Assembly: GCA_900551005.1 (NCBI GenBank)
Contig: URUL01000051.1
Span: 1 to 14,490, forward strand
DNA: 14,490 nt
Source: an uncultured Ruminococcus sp.
GTDB lineage: Bacteria > Bacillota > Clostridia > Oscillospirales > CAG-272
Direction: 5' to 3'
The position numbers were made by a program, and so were the translations under genes. The number at the start of each line of letters is the position of its first letter. Position 1 is the first letter of the stretch. This document shows, in pieces, positions 1 through 7,362 of this stretch. The notes below the pieces were generated by a model. It searched no databases, was not told the origin of the DNA, and saw only the letters and a list, made by a program, of their open reading frames with translations.

Positions 1-181
1 TTTGGCAGGGCGGGACATGACAGGGAGATATCTAAGAGGGAACGTCTTAGATGACTTTTGGTACTTTTGGTCATACAAAAGTACATGAAACACAAAGCGA
101 TTATTTCCGTCTGCTTTTCGACAGACTGAGCTACAGCTTTGCGGCGATGCTTTTTTAAAAGTGGGCAGCTGCATCCTGCCG
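1..181. repeat. Gene-free stretch with three short inverted repeats
   Basis: No credible gene lies here. Three inverted repeats can be seen. ATCTAAGA (30-37) pairs with TCTTAGAT (45-52) around a 7-base loop. GTACTTTTG (61-69) pairs with CAAAAGTAC (76-84) around a 6-base loop. GTCTG (109-113) pairs with CAGAC (122-126). Such a chain of perfect small palindromes next to a terminator is typical of dispersed intergenic repeat elements or of the 3' untranslated region of a gene lying to the left. Copy number cannot be judged from one window, and no transposase or target-site duplication is visible. Confidence 0.5.
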
Positions 182-231
182 AAAAGGCTGTCTCAGCGCG
201 CATGAGTTTGCGGCATGAGACAGCCTTTTTT
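182..231 (+). terminator. Strong intrinsic terminator, possibly bidirectional
   Basis: A perfect 14-base stem, AAAAGGCTGTCTCA (182-195) with TGAGACAGCCTTTT (216-229), encloses a 20-base loop and runs into six T residues (226-231). A second T-rich stretch follows at 236-243. The T tract is best on the plus strand, so the hairpin would end a transcript entering from the left of the window. Read on the minus strand it keeps the stem but has only four T residues. It begins 13 bases past the ftsH stop, so it probably also ends the ftsH transcript. Confidence 0.85.
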
Positions 232-244
232 ATTGATTTTTTTG

Positions 245-2278
245 TCACTGCCCATTGAAAAACGGATTGTCGGGATAATCGTTTTTCTTTTCATGGGTTT
301 CTTTTTCGCGTGCTTCTCTTTCGCGGCGCAGGCGCTCTTCCTCGTCACGGCGACGGGCTTCCGCCTCTGCTTCTTCGCGCTTCTTGTTTTCCTCTGCGCT
401 CTTGCGCTGTTTTTCTTCTGAGAGTTTGACGATCTCTTCTTCCGAGGCATTATCGTCCATATAGGCCTTGAACTGAACGTCATCCATCATCTCATGCTTT
501 ACGAGGAAGTCTGCTATGAAATCGAGACGCTCTCTGTTTTCGGAGAGTATCTTCTTTGCATTTGCATAAGCTTCATCGATGATCCTCTTTACCTCGCGGT
601 CTATGAGCGAAGCTGTTTCATCCGAGTAATCGCGCTCCGCGCTGAAATCTCTGCCGAGGAACACTTCATCGCTCGAGTTGTCCGAGCCGAAATGGACATT
701 TCCTATGGCATCGCTCATGCCGAGCTTGGTAACCATTTTTCTCGCTATTTGTGTGGCGCGGAGAATGTCATTGGAAGCGCCGCCGGAAATATCGGAGAAT
801 ACGATCTCTTCTGCAGCTCTGCCGCCGAGAAGCATCGCGATCTGTTCTTTTAATTCCTGCTTGTATACGCTGAACTTATCCTCCTCGGGAACATTGAGCG
901 TAAATCCGAGAGCATTTCCACTCGGGATAATGGATATCTGACGCACGGGATCCTGTGTCGGCAGGAGGTGCGCCAGTATCGCATGGCCCGCCTCATGATA
1001 AGCGGTCTTGCGTTTTTCTTCGGGTTTGATCTTCAGATTTTTCTTCTGAGTACCTGTCGTTATTTTGAGATAAGCCTCGCTTATATCGTTCATGCCGATA
1101 AGCGTTTTGGATTTTCTTGCCGCCAGCAATGCGGCTTCATTGAGCAGGTTTGCAAGATCGGCGCCCGTAAAGCCCACGGTGAGCTGAGCGATTTTCGCAA
1201 GGTCGACTTCCTTTTCAAAGGGCTTATTTCTCGAATGGACCTTGAGGATCTCTTCTCTGCCGCGGATGTCGGGATAGCCGACGGTGATCTGCCTGTCAAA
1301 GCGTCCCGGACGAAGTAATGCGGGGTCAAGGATATCGGGACGGTTTGTAGCCGCCATGACGATGACGCCGCTGTGTCCGCCGAAGCCGTCCATTTCCACG
1401 AGAAGCTGATTGAGTGTCTGCTCCTTTTCGTCATGACCGCCGCCGAGACCTGTTCCGCGGCGTCTGCCGACGGCATCTATTTCATCTATGAATATGATTG
1501 CGGAGGAAGCTTTTCTTGCCGTATCGAAAAGATCGCGTACACGCGAAGCGCCGACACCGACGTACATTTCCACAAAGTCCGAACCGGAAATGGAGAAGAA
1601 GGGAACACCCGCCTCACCGGCGACAGCCTTGGCGAGCAGCGTTTTACCCGTTCCGGGAGGACCGACGAGAAGGACGCCGTGCGGTATTTTTGCGCCGAGC
1701 TTCATAAACTTACCCGGGGCCTTGAGATATTCCACGATCTCGCGCAGCTCTTCCTTTTCCTCATCCGCACCGGCAACATCGGAGAAATATACCCGTGATT
1801 TCTCATCGGTTCCGCATTTTGCCTTTGCCTTGCCGAAGGAATTGATCTTTGTGCCGCCGTTTAAGCGGTTGGTCATAAAGAAGAAGAGTGCTATGGCAAC
1901 GATTATAAGGATCACCGTGGGGAGGAATGAGAGGAAGATTGACATACCCTCATCGCGCGGCTCCTGTATTTCGTATTTTTTCAGAGTTCTTTCACTTTCG
2001 GGAAGCGCGTCCTGTTCCTTCAGATAATCGTCTATGTGTTCAAAGAACAGTCCCGCATCTCTGAGCGTTTTGGAATACGTACCGTCCGCGGTTTTTATCG
2101 TGAGTACGTTTTTATTGCTCAGTGTAAATTCCGAAACCTCACCGCTCGTTATTTTTTCGAGCATTTCACTGTATGTCAGTTTGTTAGCCTCATTGCCGCC
2201 GGACATCCACATCACGGTAAATATGATCGCGAATATCAACACCGCGTAGAGGATAATAGCCTTGACATTTATTTTCAT
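245..2278 (-). CDS. ftsH: ATP-dependent zinc metalloprotease FtsH
   Basis: FtsH is a membrane-anchored hexameric AAA+ protease that degrades misfolded membrane proteins and short-lived cytosolic regulators. The 677 residues show the family order: a first membrane segment (about 7-25), a small extracytoplasmic domain, and a second membrane segment (about 113-136). The AAA domain follows, with Walker A GPPGTGKT (206-213), Walker B IIFIDE (261-266), the pore residues FVEMYVG near 235 and the second region of homology with arginine fingers R326 and R329. The M41 peptidase has HEAGH (428-432) and the likely third zinc ligand D504. About 60 C-terminal residues (about 612-665) form a very charged, Glu/Arg/Lys-rich tail, probably helical. 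The ATG at 2278 is preceded by GGAGG at a good distance. The stop is TGA. The gene lies 130 bases behind the GH78 gene rather than in the tilS-hpt-ftsH arrangement common in Firmicutes. Confidence 0.97.
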   Translation of the reverse strand: MKINVKAIILYAVLIFAIIFTVMWMSGGNEANKLTYSEMLEKITSGEVSEFTLSNKNVLTIKTADGTYSKTLRDAGLFFEHIDDYLKEQDALPESERTLKKYEIQEPRDEGMSIFLSFLPTVILIIVAIALFFFMTNRLNGGTKINSFGKAKAKCGTDEKSRVYFSDVAGADEEKEELREIVEYLKAPGKFMKLGAKIPHGVLLVGPPGTGKTLLAKAVAGEAGVPFFSISGSDFVEMYVGVGASRVRDLFDTARKASSAIIFIDEIDAVGRRRGTGLGGGHDEKEQTLNQLLVEMDGFGGHSGVIVMAATNRPDILDPALLRPGRFDRQITVGYPDIRGREEILKVHSRNKPFEKEVDLAKIAQLTVGFTGADLANLLNEAALLAARKSKTLIGMNDISEAYLKITTGTQKKNLKIKPEEKRKTAYHEAGHAILAHLLPTQDPVRQISIIPSGNALGFTLNVPEEDKFSVYKQELKEQIAMLLGGRAAEEIVFSDISGGASNDILRATQIARKMVTKLGMSDAIGNVHFGSDNSSDEVFLGRDFSAERDYSDETASLIDREVKRIIDEAYANAKKILSENRERLDFIADFLVKHEMMDDVQFKAYMDDNASEEEIVKLSEEKQRKSAEENKKREEAEAEARRRDEEERLRREREAREKETHEKKNDYPDNPFFNGQ

Positions 2279-2408
2279 CTGTTACCTCCGCAAAGCAGTT
2301 TACTTTTATTAGTTTTTTCGTCCAAGAACCAAACTATCTTATATAATATCAAATATTTCCCGAAAAGTATTGATATTTTGTAAACATTTCTGATAATTTT
2401 ATGTAAAC
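2279..2408. other. AT-rich spacer between the GH78 gene and ftsH
   Basis: This 130-base spacer is the widest gap in the uvrB-uvrA-GH78-ftsH series. It holds an imperfect AT-rich hairpin formed by AATATCAA (2345-2352) and TTGATATT (2370-2377). There is no GC-rich stem followed by a T tract on the minus strand, so I see no convincing terminator after the GH78 gene. TATTAT and TATAAG-like hexamers around 2340-2350 could serve as a -10 box for ftsH, but no good -35 box is spaced correctly. Whether ftsH has its own promoter is therefore open. Its ribosome binding site (GGAGG) is clear. Confidence 0.35.
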
Positions 2409-4439
2409 TTAGGCTTTTTTATGAGATTTGGTTATTTTTTGGTCTTTTTCTATGGGATATTTTTCCCCGCCGAGGATAAGCGTGCCTCCGTCACACGTGC
2501 TGAAAACAGAGACCTCATCGCCGTTTATCTCCACATCGACATAGCCGCAGGGAAGCGGAACGCGCCCCTTGACGCCGGTAAGGCCCGATGCTGAAGGAGC
2601 GACCTCAAAGGTCTTGTAGGCGGGAGAGGTGGGCTTGACGCCGAGGATATATTTGCCGAGCAGATAGATGGGCGAAGCACCCCATGCATGGCAGAGACTT
2701 CTGGCGTAGGGCTTGCCGTACATGCGATAGTGCTCTGTGCCGCTCTCCTTCGGGTCAAACTGCTCCCAAATGGTCGTTGCGCCGAGTTTTATCATGCCGC
2801 CCCAGTAGGAATGGAGCATATCGAGCATATATTGATTGTCGCCGAGCAGGCACATCGCATCCAACTCGAAAAATTCAAAATAAGGCGTTGTTATCGGAGG
2901 CACATTTTTGTTGTTTATGACATTACGGACGATTCTTTCTTTTCGTTCCTCACTCGCGGTATCGAAGAGCAGCGCGAAAATATTGGCATGGCGGGTAACA
3001 TGGCGTTTGCCCGAAACATAACTGTCTATGAAGGCGCCCTTTTCTTCATCCCAGAAGAGCTCATTTGCCGCCTTATAGAGCCGTTCTGCCTTCTCTTCAT
3101 AGGGGCGCGCATCCTCGCCCATGAGCGAAGCGCATTTTGCCATGGTTCGATACGTATGGATGAGGAGCATCTGCTCTGCCGCCTGCGGACCTTCGGTATC
3201 GAAATCCGTCCAGTCGATGAATGTCCAGTCGCCGCGCTTGCCGCAAACGATACCGCGCTCATCGCATCTTGTCTCGATGAAATCCATCATGGTTTTCATC
3301 CTCGGATAGATGAAGCGGACAAAATCCATATCGCCCGTATGGAAATAGTAATCATAGACAGAGCATATCCAATAGAAGCTGTAGTCGAGAATGGTATTGA
3401 TATGCTGTGTTGTCGGCTCATTGCCGCGCAGTCCGAGGATGGTACGCTTCACGCTGTCATTATCGAAGAAAAGATAATAATTTACATAGTAGCTCTGATA
3501 AGCATCGCCGCTCCAGAGCCAGCCGTCACGCTTGATTCCGTCGAGATAGCCCTCGCGGGTATTGAGATGGAGCGTATATGCCGAAACATCCCAGATCCTG
3601 TTTATCAGATCGTCGTCACAGCGGAAAGAGCCTTTGTATTCCAGCGGGATATACTCATAGTCGCAGGAGAGGTCATAAGAGATGCCCTCATCATCGGAAA
3701 CGTATATATAGCGGAAGGCGCGCTTTCTGAAGGTCATCTTCTTCTGTACGGGATCGAGAAGATCATGGAGCGGCACCATATCGCTCATGTCGAGTGCTTC
3801 CGCTCTGCTCTCACCGTAATTGAAGCGCACGGGCGAACCGCCGCAGGCGCGGATATTTTCAAAGTTGAGCGGTCCGTATGTTTCTTTTCCGAAATCATAG
3901 AGCGTACCGCCGTTTATCTTCTCGCTCGCGACAGGATAGATACGTTCATAAGAAAACTTGAAGACCTCGGGGTTGTCGGAAAGCTCCGTATACCAATCGA
4001 GACATCCGGCGGGATAGTCTGTGCCACCACCCATGGCGGAGCCGAACCAGCTGCTGTCTGAAGCGAATGTATCGCCCACGACATAGGCGCAGGGAAGACC
4101 GCCGATCTTCTCCACATCGACCTTTATGAATTTTCTGCCCGGGGAAAGCGTTATCTCTTCGCCGAGGCGATATTTTTTTGACGCAGTTCTCGTTTTGCCG
4201 TCGGGAACCTTATCCTCATACTGAACGGTGACGTAGCCCTTGCCGTTTGCATAGGCGGTCATTTTCTCTTCCTTTTCGAGAATGGCTATCTTATAGAAGC
4301 GAGCTACGGGGCGCGGGGCATCTGTCCTCCACATGGGAATATATTTGTCTATTCCGTATTCCTCTCGGCGCAGATTCTGAAGCATCGCGTGATAAATCTC
4401 AAAATCTCCACCGAGCCATATCCATTTTGAATTTGCCAT
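2409..4439 (-). CDS. Family GH78-type alpha-L-rhamnosidase, cytoplasmic
   Basis: This is probably a glycosidase that removes terminal alpha-L-rhamnose from plant glycosides or oligosaccharides. The 676 residues have no signal peptide or membrane segment, so it should act in the cytoplasm on imported substrates. Residues 1 to about 260 look like beta-sandwich accessory domains. About 268-600 is the (alpha/alpha)6-barrel with GIKRDGWLWSGDAY (301-314), DYSFYW (352-357), WGG plus TTIWEQFDP (555-563, candidate base E559) and LCHAWGASP (582-590). The last part (about 600-660) is the usual small beta-sandwich. The canonical acid motif RDERxGWxGD is here RDGWLWSGD, so the glutamate is missing. This is a variant subgroup, and substrate and activity are less certain than the fold. 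The ATG is preceded by AGGAGG. The gene starts 39 bases after uvrA, so it is probably co-transcribed with uvrBA. Confidence 0.85.
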   Translation of the reverse strand: MANSKWIWLGGDFEIYHAMLQNLRREEYGIDKYIPMWRTDAPRPVARFYKIAILEKEEKMTAYANGKGYVTVQYEDKVPDGKTRTASKKYRLGEEITLSPGRKFIKVDVEKIGGLPCAYVVGDTFASDSSWFGSAMGGGTDYPAGCLDWYTELSDNPEVFKFSYERIYPVASEKINGGTLYDFGKETYGPLNFENIRACGGSPVRFNYGESRAEALDMSDMVPLHDLLDPVQKKMTFRKRAFRYIYVSDDEGISYDLSCDYEYIPLEYKGSFRCDDDLINRIWDVSAYTLHLNTREGYLDGIKRDGWLWSGDAYQSYYVNYYLFFDNDSVKRTILGLRGNEPTTQHINTILDYSFYWICSVYDYYFHTGDMDFVRFIYPRMKTMMDFIETRCDERGIVCGKRGDWTFIDWTDFDTEGPQAAEQMLLIHTYRTMAKCASLMGEDARPYEEKAERLYKAANELFWDEEKGAFIDSYVSGKRHVTRHANIFALLFDTASEERKERIVRNVINNKNVPPITTPYFEFFELDAMCLLGDNQYMLDMLHSYWGGMIKLGATTIWEQFDPKESGTEHYRMYGKPYARSLCHAWGASPIYLLGKYILGVKPTSPAYKTFEVAPSASGLTGVKGRVPLPCGYVDVEINGDEVSVFSTCDGGTLILGGEKYPIEKDQKITKSHKKA

Positions 4440-4478
4440 TTGTTTTCCTCCTGAAATTTGTCATAAAGGTTTTTTTCT

Positions 4479-7319
4479 TTATTTTTTGTCGGCTTTTTTG
4501 TCTAGGAGCTTTTTCAGATACTGACCGGTATAGGATTCATTACATTCAGCAACCTCCTCGGGTGTGCCGCTGGTAACCACCGTGCCGCCGCCGTCGCCGC
4601 CCTCGGGACCCATATCTATTATATAGTCAGCCGTTTTGATGACGTCGAGATTGTGTTCTATCACGATCATGCTGTTTCCGCCGTCGCAGAGCTTTCCGAG
4701 AACCTCCAAGAGCTTGGCGACATCAGCGCTGTGAAGCCCTGTGGTCGGCTCATCGAGAATATACATCGTCTTTCCCGTGCCGCGCTTGGCAAGCTCCGTT
4801 GCCAGCTTCACGCGCTGCGCCTCACCGCCGGAGAGGGTCGTTGAGGACTGCCCTATCTTGATATATCCCAGACCCACGTCAAAGAGCGTCTGCAATTTCT
4901 TGCGTATCTTCGGAACGCCGTCAAAGAAGGCAAGCCCCTCTTCCACCGTCATTTCGAGAACCTCATATATATTCTTGCCCTTGAAACGGACTTCCAGCGT
5001 ATCGTGGTTATATCGCTTTCCGCCGCAGACGTCGCACGTGACGTAAACATCGGGCAGAAAATGCATTTCTATCTTTTTGACGCCGTCGCCCTCGCATGCC
5101 TCGCATCTGCCGCCACGGACATTAAAGCTGAATCTGCCTGCGGTATAGGCGCGCGCCTTGGCATCGGGCGTCATGGCGAAAAGCTCACGTATGTCCCCGA
5201 ATAGCCCCGTATATGTGGCGGGATTGCTGCGCGGGGTGCGCCCGATAGGGCTTTGGTCTATGGAAATGACCTTATCCAGATTTTCCGTGCCCTCGATTTT
5301 GTCATGCTTCCCGGGATAAGTCAGGGCGCGGTTGAGCTTCTTTGCGAGAACGGGCAGGAGAATGGAATTGATGAGCGATGATTTTCCCGAGCCGGAAACG
5401 CCTGTCACGCAGACGAACTTGCCGAGCGGGATCTTCACGTTTATGTTTTTCAGATTGTTCTCGCGTGCGCCGAAGATCTCGAGAAAAGCGCCGTTTCCGC
5501 TTCTTCTCTCGGCGGGCACGGGGATCTCAAGCCTGTGCGAAAGGTAAGCGCCCGTGATCGAGGCGGGATTTTTCATGATCTCCTCGGGCGTGCCGCAGGC
5601 GACTATCTCAGCGCCGCTTACTTCTGTCGCGGTGCCGATTTTTACGTTATTATCTGAGGAGAGCATCGTTTCTTCATCATGTTCTACGACGATCAGACTG
5701 TTGCCGACATCGCGCAGATGCTTGAGTGTCGCTATGAGCTTACCGTTGTCCCTCTGATGCAGACCGATGCTCGGCTCATCGAGAATATACAGCACGCCGA
5801 CGAGTGAGGAGCCTATCTGCGTGGCGAGACGTATACGCTGAGCTTCACCGCCCGAGAGCGTTCCCGCCTTGCGCCAGAGTGTGAGATAATCCAGCCCCAC
5901 ACTCCGCAGAAAGCCGAGGCGCGAGCGGATCTCTTTTAAGATTTCCTTTGCGATGAGAGCTTCCGTTTCAGTCAATTTCAAATTGTCGAAGAAAGCGAGG
6001 ATCGCATTGATATTCATTGAGCAGAGCTCATAGATATTCAGTCCGCCTACCGTTATCGCAAGTGATTCGGGACGCAGACGCTTGCCGCCGCAGTCGGGAC
6101 ACGGGATGAAATCCATGAATTCATCGTAATATTCAGATTCCGAGGGATACTGATTCATACGCTGGCTTATGATATTTACGATCCCGGCAAAAACAGTGTC
6201 CTGCTTATGCGCGATCCCACCGAAAACACGTACGACATGGTAGATCTTATCGCCTGTACCGTAGAGAAGTGCTTTGAGCGCTTCGTCCGACATCTCGCAT
6301 ATCGGCGTATCTATGGTATATCCGTATGCGGCACAGACCTGCATTATGAGAGGGCCGTTCCAGGAGGCTTCCTCAACCGTTTTGAAACCGTTTACGGCGA
6401 TGGCGCCGCCGCGCAGGCTTTTGCCCGTATCGGGAATGATCTTCTCCGCGCTGACGGTTTTCAGCTCGCCCATACCTGAGCATTTTTCACATGCGCCGAG
6501 GGGATTATTGAAGGAAAACATACGCGGCGATATCTCACCTATGCTGACGCCGTGCTCTTCACAGGCATAATTCTGCGAGAAATGCATCTCCTCCTTTGTT
6601 TCGGGAACGAATATGCTTGCAAGCCCTCCCGCGAGTGAGAGTGCTGTTTCCAGCGACCCTGCGAGACGAGAACGCACCTCGGGCTTCATCACGAGCCGGT
6701 CTACGACGATATCGATATTGTGCTTGATATTCTTTTCCAATTTCGGCAGCTCGTCGAAATCATAGACATAGCCGTCCACGCGGGCGCGGACATAGCCGTT
6801 TTTGCGGGCGTCGTCAAAAACCTTTTCGTGCATGCCTTTTTTGCTGCGGACGACGGGCGCGAGCAGGAGAAATTTCGTCCCCTCGGGCAGAGTCATGATC
6901 TTTTCTATGATCGTGTCGGTGGATTGGCGCAATATCTCCTTTCCGCAGATGTGACAGTGCGGAATACCGATCCTGGCATAAAGCAGACGGAGATAATCGT
7001 ATATCTCCGTCACGGTGCCGACGGTGGAACGCGGGTTTTTCGAGGTGGTCTTCTGGTCGATGGATATCGCGGGGGAAAGCCCCTCGATGAAATCGACATC
7101 GGGCTTGTCTATCTGCCCGAGAAACATGCGCGCATATGAGGAGAGCGATTCCACAAAGCGCCTGTGTCCCTCGGCATATATCGTATCAAAGGCGAGCGAG
7201 GATTTTCCGGAGCCTGAGAGTCCCGTGAAAACAACGAGTGAATCGCGCGGTATGCGCAACTCGACATCCTTCAGGTTATTGACTCTCGCGCCCTTTACAT
7301 GAAGTTCTTTTGCAGGCAT
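4479..7319 (-). CDS. uvrA: UvrABC excinuclease subunit A
   Basis: UvrA is the dimeric, DNA-binding ABC-type ATPase that finds bulky lesions and loads UvrB in nucleotide excision repair. The 946 residues match the family length. The first ATPase half has Walker A GLSGSGKSS (33-41), signature LSGGEAQRIRLA (488-499) and Walker B YILDEPSIGLH (511-521). The second has GVSGSGKSS (640-648), LSGGEAQRVKLA (829-840) and YILDEPTTGLH (853-863). Zinc-binding candidates are C122/C125, C253/H256 with C277/C280, C407/C410 and C739/C742 with C763/C766. One oddity: after the first VVEHD motif the expected ADxxIDxGPGAGxHGG stretch is replaced at about 554-570 by an unrelated-looking sequence, while the second half keeps its copy (ADYIIDMGP, 897-905). 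The ATG follows AGAAGG and starts 43 bases after the uvrB stop, so both are one transcript. Confidence 0.98.
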   Translation of the reverse strand: MPAKELHVKGARVNNLKDVELRIPRDSLVVFTGLSGSGKSSLAFDTIYAEGHRRFVESLSSYARMFLGQIDKPDVDFIEGLSPAISIDQKTTSKNPRSTVGTVTEIYDYLRLLYARIGIPHCHICGKEILRQSTDTIIEKIMTLPEGTKFLLLAPVVRSKKGMHEKVFDDARKNGYVRARVDGYVYDFDELPKLEKNIKHNIDIVVDRLVMKPEVRSRLAGSLETALSLAGGLASIFVPETKEEMHFSQNYACEEHGVSIGEISPRMFSFNNPLGACEKCSGMGELKTVSAEKIIPDTGKSLRGGAIAVNGFKTVEEASWNGPLIMQVCAAYGYTIDTPICEMSDEALKALLYGTGDKIYHVVRVFGGIAHKQDTVFAGIVNIISQRMNQYPSESEYYDEFMDFIPCPDCGGKRLRPESLAITVGGLNIYELCSMNINAILAFFDNLKLTETEALIAKEILKEIRSRLGFLRSVGLDYLTLWRKAGTLSGGEAQRIRLATQIGSSLVGVLYILDEPSIGLHQRDNGKLIATLKHLRDVGNSLIVVEHDEETMLSSDNNVKIGTATEVSGAEIVACGTPEEIMKNPASITGAYLSHRLEIPVPAERRSGNGAFLEIFGARENNLKNINVKIPLGKFVCVTGVSGSGKSSLINSILLPVLAKKLNRALTYPGKHDKIEGTENLDKVISIDQSPIGRTPRSNPATYTGLFGDIRELFAMTPDAKARAYTAGRFSFNVRGGRCEACEGDGVKKIEMHFLPDVYVTCDVCGGKRYNHDTLEVRFKGKNIYEVLEMTVEEGLAFFDGVPKIRKKLQTLFDVGLGYIKIGQSSTTLSGGEAQRVKLATELAKRGTGKTMYILDEPTTGLHSADVAKLLEVLGKLCDGGNSMIVIEHNLDVIKTADYIIDMGPEGGDGGGTVVTSGTPEEVAECNESYTGQYLKKLLDKKADKK

Positions 7320-7362
7320 TTTTTTTACCTTCTTTTTGCTTGGGTTTGGATTGGTTTTGCTT

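Noticed and set aside
2345..2377. AT-rich inverted repeat as the terminator of the GH78 gene
   Set aside because: The stem is entirely AT-rich apart from one GC pair and no T tract follows on the minus strand.
2688..4061. Long open frame on the plus strand (457 codons)
   Set aside because: It lies fully antisense to the GH78 gene, whose protein has clear family motifs. The antisense translation shows no recognisable domain and there is no proper ribosome binding site.
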